64,000 nucleotides of DNA, from positions 372,001-436,000 of the forward strand of contig JABSTR010000974.1 of assembly GCA_013339765.2 (NCBI GenBank), read 5' to 3'. Numbering within the stretch: position 1 is the first letter of the stretch; every line of letters starts with the position of its first letter. Below, piece after piece: positions 54,966-64,000 of this stretch. The position numbers were made by a program, and so were the translations under genes. Under the pieces are notes generated by a model. The model did not search any database and was not told where the DNA came from. It saw only the letters and a list, made by a program, of their open reading frames with translations. Source of the stretch: Haemaphysalis longicornis (taxonomy: Eukaryota; Arthropoda; Arachnida; Ixodida; Ixodidae).

Positions 54966-55778
54966 ATGACCAGGTCCGCCCAATCAAGACTAAAGATATG
55001 GCACTGGAACGCTAACGGCCTCCAGTGCCGCAGGGCGCTCCTACAGCAACACATACAGACCATGGACTCTCCGCCGGACGTCATCATGGTTCAGGAAACA
55101 CACATGGAACGTATGCCAACACTACCGGGCTACCGAACGCACGCTACACCTCCCAGCGCTCGCACCAGTAGCAAGAACGCGGCGCAGGGAGTCTGCACCT
55201 TCGTCCGGAAAGGCATCACCCACATACCGCACGACCGCTTCCTCGATCACGACACGGCCCTCGAGCTATGCGCGGCCGAGATCGTAGTCGGCAAGAAGAC
55301 GCAAGAATCACTCTACATGATCAACGTGTACAGTAACCCGCAACACCGCAGTCAGCGGTTCCGAACGCTGTTCTACAAGACCCTGCACAAAGCCTCGCGC
55401 CACCCGATCCTCATCGCCGGCGACTTCAACGCCCACCACAAAGAGCTTGGGTACGGTCTCACCACGGCCAAGGGCAGAGACCTGCTCGACGAAGCCGTGG
55501 AAGCCGAATTCACGCTCGTCACTGACCCGCTACAGCCGTCCCGCATCGGCACCTCAACCGCCCGAGACACCAATCCCGACCTCGCCTTCGTACACCTGCC
55601 TGACGGCAGAACGACGAGCTGGCGAAACACGGGCCACAACCTCGGCAGTGACCATTACATTATCGAAGTCGAGATCCCGCTGCGAGTATCGGGAACTACC
55701 GCCAAGCGCACTCACAAGCTGGTGGACTGGCATGCCTTCCGTCAGCAAGACATCGCACCGACCATCGACGACATCTAG
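54966..55778 (+). pseudogene. LINE ORF2 part 1: endonuclease domain
   Basis: The likely ORF2 start is the ATG at 54966, because the motifs begin soon after it (KIWHWNANGL) and it overlaps a TGA in another frame (ATGA). The apurinic/apyrimidinic-like endonuclease motifs follow in order: VIMVQETHM (catalytic Glu), SLYMINVYSNP, ILIAGDFNAHH (Asp/Asn), NPDLAFVHLPDG and LGSDHYIIEVEI (Ser-Asp-His). All catalytic blocks are present, so the domain itself looks intact. The frame ends at TAG 55776, inside the linker to RT, which is a nonsense change because linker sequence continues in frame after it. Confidence 0.85.
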
Positions 55779-56240
55779 CGATGGACGCGTTGCCTGGTGG
55801 ACGCCACGAAGCGAGTCACCACGGAGATCGAAACGGAACGACTCCATACCGAGCATGGACCCCCGCCTGGCACACATGATCGAGGCGCGCCGGTCCCTAC
55901 AGCGGCGATGGAAGAAACACCGCCACCACGGCAATTTACGCAAGCGGATCGCCCGCCTCGGTCGTGAGATCGAGCAATACAGCCGACAGCTCTGTACCCA
56001 GCAGTGGTACGCGATCTGCAACGTGGCCGACGGACAACTGCACGCGAGCCGAACATGGAAGCTGCTTCGCCACCTCAATGACGAAACCCAGAGCAAGTCC
56101 TACCAACAACACCGCCTGTCCCAGATACTACACACGGCGTCTAAGACCCTCGGCACAGAGGAGCTCTGCAAGCGCCTGAACGACCAGTACCTGCCCATCA
56201 CCTCGAGCGTCGAGCATCTGGGACTACCGAGGGGCGGCCA
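55779..56240 (+). pseudogene. LINE ORF2 part 2: linker between endonuclease and RT
   Basis: A basic, helical linker region in two frames. WTRCLVDATKRVTTEIETER stays in the endonuclease frame, then the reading moves to DPRLAHMIEARRSLQRRWKK and RTWKLLRHLNDETQSKS in the next frame. A second shift near 56235 leads into the RT frame. Confidence 0.75.
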
Positions 56241-57382
56241 ACCCCGAGCTAGACGGCGACATCGAGGAGTGGGAAGTCCGCCAAGCGGTGCAGAACCTCA
56301 ACTGCAAGTCGGCGGCCGGGCCGGGCAACGTACACAACAAGGCTCTCCGGAACCTGAACGACACTGCCATAACGGCTCTCACGCGGTACTATAACGACTG
56401 CTGGCACTCGGGCTCGCTCCCCAAACAATGGAAGACGGCCCGAACGATCCTCATACCAAAGCCCAACAAGCCGCCCGGCATCGAGAACCTGCGCCCGATC
56501 TCCCTGACGTCGTGCGCGGGCAAGGTGCTCGAGCACGTTCTCAACAACCGCTGGCAGAGCTACCTCGAAGAGCACAACATCTACCCGGCCACGATGCTCG
56601 GCTTCCGAGCGAAGCTCAGCACACAAGACGCCATGCTCCTCCTGCAACACGACCTGCTCGAGTCCCCCAGCAGAACCGACTGCAGGGCAGTGCTCGGCCT
56701 CGACCTCAAGAGCGCATTTGACAACGTGCTCCACTCCGCCATCCTGGCACAAGTCAACCGACTGGGGCTGGGAGAACGAACGTACAACTACATTCGAGCG
56801 TTCCTGTCCCACAGGACGGCATGCATCCACGTCGGTCACCTACAACTAGACGAAAGGGAGCTGGGCAGCGTCGGCACACCGCAAGGGTCCGTCATCTCTC
56901 CCTTCCTGTTCAACATCGTCATGATCCCGGTGGCCGAGCGCCTCGCCCGCCTGCCGCACGTCCACCACACGATCTACGCCGATGACATCACGCTCTGGGT
57001 GTCGCGCGGCACCAACGGCCACATCGAGGAATCGCTGCAAGAGGCGATCTGTGAAATCGAGGCCTGCCTGAAGAACACGGGCCTCCGGTGCTCCCCGCAA
57101 AAGTCGGAGCTGCTTATACTGCCACCCCCCGGCCACCGCAGGAAGGAAGCCGAACGCGAAGCCGGCAACATCACCCTCCGCACCGAGAACGGCACGACCA
57201 TACCGCACGTCCGCAGCCTCAGAGTGCTCGGCCTCCACATCGACTCGGGCAACACCAACCACACGGCCCTGGACAAATTACTCACGAGGATGGGCATCGC
57301 GACCCGTCTCATCAGGAGGATTTCCACACGCCGCGATGGCATGCGAGAGCCCAACCTCCTGCGACTGCTGCAGTCTTTCTAG
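56230..57382 (+). pseudogene. LINE ORF2 part 3: reverse transcriptase domain
   Basis: The frame contains the RT blocks in order: LIPKPNKPPGIENLRPISLT, GFRAKLSTQDAMLLL, VLGLDLKSAFDNVLHSAIL (first catalytic Asp), VGTPQGSVISPFLFNIVM, and IYADDITLW (catalytic Asp pair near 56975). The thumb follows (LRVLGLHIDSGN and LIRRISTRRDGMREPNLLRL). The frame ends at TAG 57380. The next codons continue the same protein in the same frame, so this is a single nonsense mutation. Confidence 0.9.
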
Positions 57383-58682
57383 ATGAGCCACGTCTCGTAC
57401 GTCGGCGCGTTTCACCGATGGCTGCAGCACGAGCGGGACAAGATCAACGCAGCCATCCGCAAGTCCCACAAGACGGCACTGGGACTTCTCCACAGCACAA
57501 GCAACCGGGCCCTTGCGTCCCTCGGCGTACACAACACACTGGAAGAGGTGTGCGAAGCCCAGCGCTCCGCGCAGCTCGCCCGTCTCGGTACTACCAAAAC
57601 GGGTCGCCTGATCCTGCAACGGGCCGGCCTCCGCCCGCTACGGACGGAGCCGCTCTCGGAAGACACCCACGAACATAGGAAGATACCCCACGACATTGCC
57701 AGACAACTGGTCGTCGCACCGCTCCCGCGCAACGTCCACCCGGACCGCAACAAGGAGCGAAGGCGAACCAGAGCCCGCGCACTCGCGGAGACGTACGCTA
57801 CAGACAACACGGCGGTATACGTGGACGTCGCCCAACTCCCGGACAGACCCCACACCTTCGTGGCCGTAGTGATCCGCGCCACGGACGGAAGCATCCTGAA
57901 CGCCTGCAGCTTCCGCTCCCCCGGAGCCGAGCAAGCAGAAGAGGCTGCCATCGCACTGGCGCTACGAAGCGACCCCGACACCACAACCATCCTGAGCGAC
58001 TCCCGCTCGGCCATCACCAACTTCGCCAGAAGCAGCATCGGGGAAACGGCAGCCCGCCTGCTCCCCACGCGCAAGTCGACCACAACCAACATCAGATGGT
58101 TCCCGGCACACGTCGGACCCATCGCCGGAGGAGCGGCCAACCGCAACGAGACAGCAGACGCCGTCGCACGCGAGCTCGCGCACCGTGCGGCGCCCCCCTG
58201 CGCCTCGACCGCGGAAGACGTCGGCCTCCAAGCGGAACCGCTGACCACGTGCGGCGACATCCTGTCGTGGTACCGAGAGGGGCGCCGAGCGCTGCCTCCG
58301 CCTCACCCGAGGCTGGGCAGACGCGAAGGCGTCCTTCTCCGACAACTACAGACCCGCACGGTGCTCACGCCGGCCCTCGCCCGACACGTGTGCCCGGATA
58401 CTATGTGCAAGTGCAGTTCAGTGTTTGTGCGCGTGAACCAGCAACTCTAGCCCACATCATGTGGGGCTGTGAAGTGCAGCAAGACGGTGCCGAGCCGGAC
58501 TCACTATACCGCCAGACATTGTGGACTACATCAGCTCGCCCGACTCTGCGGCGCAGCTGCTCGCCATCCAGCGGCTCGAGGACGCTCTGGCCCGGCAAGA
58601 GCGAACGGGGGACCCTCCCGCGGGAGCGGACTCACCTAGTAGCCGACGTCGCGATGCAGGCCCACCCTCGAGGTCTACATAG
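57383..58682 (+). pseudogene. LINE ORF2 part 4: RNase H and Cys/His C-terminus
   Basis: Continues the RT frame after the TAG. RNase H motifs are AVYVDVAQL (Asp), GAEQAEEAAIALAL (Glu), TTILSDSRSAITN (Asp) and NRNETADAVAREL (terminal Asp block), with IRWFPAHVGP before it. The post-RNase H block SWYREGRRALPPPHPRLG follows. Near 58415 the frame shifts, with CSVCAREPATLAHIMWGC in the next frame forming the Cys/His motif. After another shift the C-terminus reads QLLAIQRLEDALARQERTGD and stops at TAG 58680. Confidence 0.87.
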
Positions 58683-58771
58683 CCACGAGCTAGATAGGGT
58701 GCGGAGAAGCGCTGCGTGGCCTGATCCGCACCCGCACGCCGGATATTCTCAATAAAGTCTTGTTCTCTCTC
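58683..58771 (+). terminator. LINE 3' UTR, AATAAA and CT tail
   Basis: A short 3' UTR ending CAATAAAGTCTTGTTCTCTC. The AATAAA lies within 25 bp of the tail. The CT run merges with the target-site duplication, which itself starts TCTCTC. Confidence 0.75.
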
Positions 58772-59186
58772 TCTCTCCGGCGCTCCACGCGTGACCTTCT
58801 TCCTCCGCGTGGGTCGGACCTTCCTGGCGGTGTAACCCGCCCTGAGGAGGTGGCGCTTCGGAGAAGCCGCGTGGGCGCAGCTTTGACCCCGGCGATAAAG
58901 GCCTCATGGAGGACTCACGTTCCCTCAGAAACATGCCCCTTCTGTAAAACCCCTGCCACTGAAGCGACCCTGGACCACCTCCTTGGTTCATGCTCGGGCC
59001 TCCAGGCAGCATGAGTTCGTCACATGAGGGCCCTTGGGTACCACCCAGGACGACCACCTGACCTTCGCCGCTGGACGCACGGTCCCCAATACCGGCCCCT
59101 CCTCGACTTCATTGTGGAGACGGGACTGCTGGACTACATCTAGTTTATGCCAAAGGGCGTACTTGCGTAAATAAAAAAAAATAAGG
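58772..59186 (+). pseudogene. LINE X copy, C-terminal part and 3' end (right of nested insertion)
   Basis: Starts with the right target-site duplication and continues the protein interrupted at 52754. TRDLLPPRGSDLPGGVTRPE, then the Cys/His motif ETCPFCKTPATEATLDHLLG with a following Cys. The 3' end is CGTAAATAAAAAAAAATAAG, so this family has a poly-A tail, unlike the CT-tailed LINE inside it. Confidence 0.75.
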
Positions 59187-59189
59187 GCT

Positions 59190-59862
59190 ACAGAGCATTT
59201 TGTTGTTGTTGATGATGATGATGGTGGTGGTGGTCGTGATGATTATGATTTTGACCTCAACGTTTTTGCCGCGTGCACTACCTTTAAAGCGAGCGCGCGC
59301 GATTCTTCGTCGACGCTGCTTCTGTGGACGTTCGGTATATGGGGAAACCGATACACATACAGCTCGGTGTAAAATTCGAAGGTAAGACAGGGACGGGTGG
59401 CAGAACAAGAAGGAGACCTTCGTTCTGCAGTTGACGCAATAGGCCGAAGACGGAGACGATGCTGATGGCGATGATTGTGACGACGACAATGATGATTATG
59501 ATGATTGTTTTGAATTAAGCGACATATTTCTTAGTGGGACCATTGGCGTTCTGTCAGTAAGCTAATACATTTCCCAATGTACCGGTTGGTCGACCAAACA
59601 GCTCTGAAAAGATCTAATGAAACTTTGAAAGACGGCAGACAGAGCGTCACCACACCCTTGTGAGGAACAAACAACGACTAAACTTATTTCGATAGTGCTG
59701 CTGCCTACTCAGCGAGCTCGAGGCGGATATAAAGTGTTGCCAGATGGCTAGAAGAAAGAAGCCGAAGTTGGGGGTTTCTACAAGATCTCTGGACACCCGG
59801 CGCGTGCATGACACCATGCTTCCACTGTGTCAACAAGGTTACTAGAAAATTGCGATAAAGGA
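59190..59862 (+). other. No gene seen; GAT/GGT trinucleotide tract
   Basis: A short (GAT)n(GGT)n tract at about 59208-59235 and a GAT-rich patch at 59465-59505. Nothing else recognised. Confidence 0.35.
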
Positions 59863-60300
59863 CTTGAATGAATTTGAATTGAATTTGAATTGTTTATTAT
59901 TCGAAACGGTGTGAAATACATACAAATTAGCATACAGAGAAGGGTCCCATAGTCAACAGACTGCAACGGGACCCTTTAATAATTAATACAAAATGAAGAA
60001 TACACAGAAAGCAGCAAAACCAAAAAAAAAACAGTAACTAAACGCAATGAACGCGCTTAGGCAGCGCTAAAGTAGAGTAAGAAAAGGTGATGAAACCGGT
60101 TAAACAAAAATGCGAGAAAAAATACACGTTGCATATTACTAGCACAATACTAATTCAAACAAAGAAAAAGGTAAAAAGGTTGACAACAAAAAACACATTA
60201 AGTATACACTTCCATTACAACTACAATCAAGCTGAACTCAAAAAACTTAGGAAACGAAATGAACAGTAACATAGCAATACAGATAATGAAAACAATACAT

Positions 60301-60768
60301 TCATCGATTCAACAAAAACGTTCTTAGCAAGTGTTTGAAGGAAAAGAATGATGATGAAGATTTTAGTTCTACCGAAAGACTATTCCAGAATGAGATAGCT
60401 GAAAAAGCGGATGTCATCTGACCATAGTTAGTATGGACTATGGGTAATAAATAATTTTCGTTGGCTGCAAATCTGGTGGAGTAGTTATATTGTAATAGTT
60501 GCCTGTCAATAAATTGGTACGATAAATTATTAACACGCAGCTGAAACAAAAACGTGGCTATGTTGTAATAGAATAAATTTTTGACCGATAAGACATTATT
60601 CTGTTGAAGCAAAACACAGGCGTTAGCACGAAATGAGCTGTTAGTAAGGATACGAAGAGCCTGATTTTGAATATGTTGTAATGGTGCCAGATGACAATCA
60701 TAAGTGTTACCCCATGCAACAATACCATATGTGATATGACTATGAACGAAAGCAAAATAACGAGACAT
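60301..60768 (-). pseudogene. CR1-like ORF2, RT C-terminal part
   Basis: A 155-codon frame with the post-palm region (MSRYFAFVHSHITYGIVAWG, LQHIQNQALRIL, SAISFWNSLSVELKSSSSFF). It joins the upstream RT frame by a one-base shift in a T8 run near 60785. Confidence 0.8.
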
Positions 60769-61408
60769 AAGGGCCTGGCGTGAAAAAAAATGGGCGGGAT
60801 TTTATCAGACCTCGAATGCCAAAAGCAGTCTTATTTCTAAGGGGATCAATGTGTTTATGAAATTTCAGATGCGAGTCGATGAACACTCCAAGAAAAAGGA
60901 CACTGTCACATGTGGTTATGGTATTCGAACAGAGAGAAATGGTTGGAATATATGATAGGCGCTTCTGGGGTGGTCTGAAAATCATAAATTTAGTTTTTGA
61001 TGGATTGATTAGTATGTGGTTGATGAGGCACCAATTAGTTACTTTAGCCAAAACAATATTTAGGTTATACGTAAGATTGGACAAAGATTTATCAGCCGAA
61101 GATACTGTGGTGTCGTCAGCATATAGAACACAGTGTGAGGCATTAATGGAATCAGCAAGGTCATTTATATAGATAATAAATAATAAAGGACCTAAAATAG
61201 AACCTTGCGGCACACCTTGATTAATCGTTTTAGTCATAGAATACGCATTATTGACCCAAACACTACCTTCCCTGTTAATAAGAAAATTCTTTGGGAAACT
61301 TAACGCTGGTCCGGTTAATCCATAGGATTCAAGTTTGTGAAACAGAATATCATGATTAATAGTATCAAAAGCTTTAGTAAAATCTAAAAAAACAGATCCA
61401 ACAAACAT
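60740..61408 (-). pseudogene. CR1-like ORF2, RT palm
   Basis: A 222-codon frame with the catalytic blocks DFTKAFDTINHDIL and LYADDTTV, and VLFLGVFIDSHLKFHKHI in the thumb. The catalytic Asp residues are intact. Confidence 0.88.
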
Positions 61409-61410
61409 AC

Positions 61411-61745
61411 CTAAGTCGAACGATTTTTCATAAAATCCGTTGCAGACAAAAGTGCAAGATTAGTCGAACTACCAGAACGAAAACCAAATTGACAGGGCCT
61501 AAGAATGTTGAATTTAGTTAGATAGTTATTTAGTCGATTAGCAAACAACTTTTCGATTACTTTACTAAGAGAAGAAAGGATAGAAATAGGCCGGTAGTTA
61601 GATATTAGGTGCTTGTCTCCTTTCTTAAAAACAGGAATAATTTTAGCACGCTTAAGAAAGCTTGGAAAAATGCCGAGAGCGAAAATCTTGTTGATAATGA
61701 TGGAGAGAGGAAGAGAAACACAACGACCAACAAGTTTTGGATGAA
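61411..61745 (-). pseudogene. CR1-like ORF2, RT fingers
   Basis: Holds VFKKGDKHLISNYRPISILS and PCQFGFRSGSSTNLALLSAT. It joins the palm frame by a one-base shift in an A5 run near 61430. Confidence 0.82.
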
Positions 61746-62575
61746 ATTCCCCGCATTTTCCCGAGGGGAAGAATGTGAAAGTGCGAATGCACGAGTTGAA
61801 TTTGCGTGGTTCGGTAATGTTCGCGAAAGAGAGATCACACACACACACACAACTACAAAGAAAGAAAGATGCATTTATTCACAGACACCTATTTGTGTTG
61901 TCGTTGTACTTGATTGCTAGAGCGGATCTCAGCTTTGAAATTTCGTGTCAGTACTCCCTTCTCACGCCCGATTCTTGGCCAATCCCCCACGTGGGTATGT
62001 GCCATGTCAGCGGCCAGGCAGCGCGCGCCCATCTCCCCCCGTTGCCAAGGAAGACGAGGAGATTCCTGGCCAATCCCCCACGTGGGTATGTGCTATGTCA
62101 GCGGCCAGGCTGCGCGCGCCCATCTCCACGTGCGCGGACATCGCCAGTGGACGCAGGTTTAGGGTCGCTTAAGAAGTGCATTGCACTTAATATGCACACA
62201 TGTTATCTAAACCAGCTGAAGTATCCTTAAGGATACTTCAGACTACTTCTACATAGGACAATACCCGCATCGATCATGAAGGAATGCAGTAGTATACCTG
62301 TATCTCATAAACCGCGTGTCGGCATACATTTATATCCTTCGTGGATGCGTTCACTTAGCGCGCGAAAAATTGCCATTGTTTGCTTCGTTTGCCATTCGGG
62401 TATTTGAAGATTTTGCGATTGATTGGACGCACTTTCATGTGGAGACTGGACGTACTTTTAGCTTTCTTCCTGCTCTCAATTTTCCTTATGAAGGGATGGT
62501 AAATTTTTTATGTATTTATTTCAGGGTACTGTCAATCTCGCAAAGGGACCGTAGTCACCCGTGAAAAACAAACAA
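61746..62575 (+). other. No gene seen; tandem duplication and (CA)n
   Basis: A (CA)n run at 61838-61852. Two units of about 90 bp (about 61971-62040 and 62061-62130) share GGCCAATCCCCCACGTGGGT and GTCAGCGGCCAGGC; each carries a CCAAT motif and a CACGTG E-box. No coding sequence. Confidence 0.5.
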
Positions 62576-62597
62576 TGCAGAGACTAACATATCTCTA

Positions 62598-62627
62598 CGA
62601 TTATTATTATTATTATTAACATTGTAA

Positions 62628-62668
<41 letters not shown>
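62598..62668. repeat. (ATT)n microsatellite
   Basis: Trinucleotide ATT tract with one interruption near 62618-62630. Confidence 0.95.
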
Positions 62669-62676
<8 letters not shown>

Positions 62677-62679
62677 AGG

Positions 62680-62814
62680 TGGTGGTGGTGTGATGATGAT
62701 GATGATGACGACTACGCCAATGATTATGGTGATGATGGTGGTGACGATGATGATTATGATGATGATGATGATGATGACGATGATGATGTTTATGATGATG
62801 GTGACGACGACGAC

Positions 62815-62858
<44 letters not shown>

Positions 62859-62872
62859 ATGATGATCTACCC
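62680..62872. repeat. (GAT)n microsatellite
   Basis: Imperfect GAT tract. The Met/Asp-rich frames across it are artefacts. Confidence 0.95.
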
Positions 62873-63438
62873 ACCTGAATGGGGCGACGAACCTTTAGGG
62901 CTATGTCATCGAAAAAAATGCGTTATGCGTTGGTGGAAGATTTCGATGAGTGTTCGTTAATTGTGAGCGCTAAAAGTCACGACACCAGACATCTTGCCTC
63001 TGCGAGTGGCTCGGCCTCCTTCCGGGACCTGCAGCGCGGTAGATAGAAATGATGATGATGGTGGAGGAAAGACAATTTTGGTGATGATGACATTGCAGTT
63101 CACGATGACGTTGCCGTTACAAAATAACCCGAAATAAAGAAAATAAAGAAAACTGCTGAATAGGAAAGGTAAAGTAACACAAGTACAAAAATCATGAAAG
63201 TGGTGTGGGTGATGATGCTGATGAAGACATCTTTACTTATAGCGGCCCAGGCTGATTGACGGGGTGAAGTCAGCAGAGGTCATTGTGAACATTTTTCGAT
63301 TTTCTCAGACGCACTCTTTTGTTCCTGTAAATCTTATAACTCCGGGGCATAAAATGTATTAGTCAAAACCCCATTTTTTTTAATAATAACGCTATTTAGA
63401 TATCACAGCGTAACGGCATTCAGAATTAATGATTTCGA
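62873..63438 (+). other. No gene seen
   Basis: AT-leaning sequence with a few GAT patches. No recognised gene. Confidence 0.3.
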
Positions 63439-63470
63439 CCCGCCGCAGTGGCTCACTGTCTAAAGCCATA
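63439..63470 (+). repeat. Ruka-like SINE head fragment
   Basis: ACCCGCCGCAGTGGCTCACT matches the head of the SINE at 24233-24470 and retains a box A-like motif. Body and box B are absent. Confidence 0.45.
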
Positions 63471-64000
63471 AAACCTCATTTTAAAATACACTAAAGGGAA
63501 ATCTGTCGCTGCAATCGGCAGAAAGCTTCTTTTCGCCTTGAAGCCAGAATCAACAAAAAGTGGTAGCGTTTTTTTTGTTGCTCTTCTTCTTGCACGAAGC
63601 TCACAAATAATTCCGGACAAATAAATCTGTTGCCGCTTCAATTGCGTTTATGATTGAACAACTTTGTGCGTTTACAGTACCATTGTTTCTTTGCACACGG
63701 GCGCCAGATTTTTTTCCAGTATATATTAGTACGAAAATCTGTGCCTGAAGGAACACGCTAGGGCGACGCCATTCCGCGATGAATTTGCACAAAGATTCGC
63801 TGGAAACAACCAGTGTGCATCTAGTGATTCCGCGAAGGAGAGGCAAACTGTAGGACTATGATGCTGCCGCGTTTCTCGAGCGGAGATGCAGTGATCCCTT
63901 ATTAGAGCTTTGGCGATGCTTGGTGCAGTCGAGGCGCAGTCCCGAAATCACTTCCTAAATGACGGGTGCGTGCCGTTCTCGCCCCCCCCCCCCTCCATCC
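63471..64000 (+). other. No gene seen; C-rich run at end
   Basis: No recognised gene. A C-run lies at about 63981-63992. Confidence 0.3.

Larger units (their letters stand above)
52755..58771 (+). mobile_element. Full-length non-LTR retrotransposon, 6,017 bp, nested in LINE X
   Basis: The boundaries are set by perfect 16-bp target-site duplications. Order: 5' UTR of 282 bp starting GGGGGCGCTGCGGTCGTTGA; ORF1 with zinc knuckles; ORF2 with apurinic-type endonuclease, RT, RNase H and a Cys/His motif; a 3' UTR of about 90 bp; AATAAAGTCTTGTTCTCTCT tail. EN plus RT plus RNase H places it in the I/R1/LOA-type group of LINEs; the exact clade needs a tree. It is dead as it stands: ORF2 carries two nonsense codons (55776, 57380) and about four frameshifts (near 55850, 56235, 58415 and 58475). 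Copying would be by target-primed reverse transcription. It has no LTRs or polymerase-independent integrase. Confidence 0.92.
59863..61745 (-). mobile_element. CR1-like LINE, 5' truncated
   Basis: The minus strand carries RT in three frames: FLKRAKIIPVFKKGDKHL and SNYRPISILSSLSKVIEKL (61411-61745); FLDFTKAFDTINHDILFHKL, GVPQGSILGPLLFIIYINDL and CVLYADDTTVSSAD (60740-61408); then HSHITYGIVAWGNTY and the C-terminal region ending FKHLLRTFLLNR at 60301. The two frame changes fall at short homopolymers. A 3' UTR of about 430 bp ends with AATAATAAACAATTC and short direct repeats (CAATTCAAATT), as in CR1/Jockey-group elements with repeated 3' ends. There is no RNase H, consistent with that group. 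The endonuclease is lost by truncation. Confidence 0.87.

Noticed and set aside
57412..58260. 282-codon minus-strand open frame
   Set aside because: Antisense to the LINE RNase H region; low-complexity Ser/Arg/Ala-rich translation.
62690..62878. Met/Asp-rich frame
   Set aside because: Translation of the GAT microsatellite.

Overview
The window looks like hard-tick (ixodid, chelicerate) nuclear DNA. The evidence is long intergenic stretches packed with non-LTR retrotransposon (LINE) debris, a tRNA-headed SINE whose layout fits the tick SINE family Ruka, several MITE-like and unnamed interspersed repeats, many microsatellites, and only a few genes, which have spliceosomal signals. There is no bacterial operon structure, rRNA or CRISPR array. 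The species cannot be fixed from the sequence alone.

Host genes. Two intact single-exon coding regions on the minus strand, 28691-29533 (280 aa) and 42392-43165 (257 aa), are paralogues. Their C-terminal halves match the microtubule-binding domain of the kinetochore protein SKA1. Both have a clean splice acceptor 56-60 nt upstream of the ATG and an in-frame TAA between acceptor and ATG, so each whole protein lies in one exon behind a leader intron. A GC-rich stretch at the left end carries a probable first coding exon on the plus strand (1983-2109), ending in a consensus GTGAGT donor; no further exon of that gene was recognised.

Mobile elements, left to right: repeat family A (2905-3600 and 6520-7185); a 5'-truncated minus-strand LINE (9386-11915); an RT fragment of another LINE type (15277-16860); a LINE 3' end (19030-19850); family C (17903, 23486, 49636, 51040); a LINE 3' end with a CT tail (21680-22260) beside a perfect 36-bp palindrome; a minisatellite of about 650 bp (22705-23365); a SINE with a perfect 15-bp target-site duplication (24233-24470); family B (9130, 25160, 26930, 43986, 45715); a decayed LINE 'X' at 38290-41380, interrupted by a TIR element of about 400 bp and an LTR-like piece; tRNA-headed SINE copies at 43440-43985; a pogo/Tigger-like remnant (47500-48110); RTE-type 3' ends (24560, 49750); and a CR1-like LINE (59863-61745).

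The structural centrepiece is 52755-58771, a full-length but mutated LINE of 6,017 bp. It has a zinc-knuckle ORF1 and an ORF2 with endonuclease, RT, RNase H and a terminal Cys/His motif. It sits between perfect 16-bp target-site duplications inside the RNase H region of an older LINE X copy. Related 3' ends elsewhere in the window each finish in an AATAAA followed by a different simple repeat, so these elements appear to seed much of the microsatellite content.

The genes do not form a pathway. The two SKA1-like genes are a dispersed duplicate pair, and the rest is repeat landscape. Family names A-G and X are labels used only in this report.
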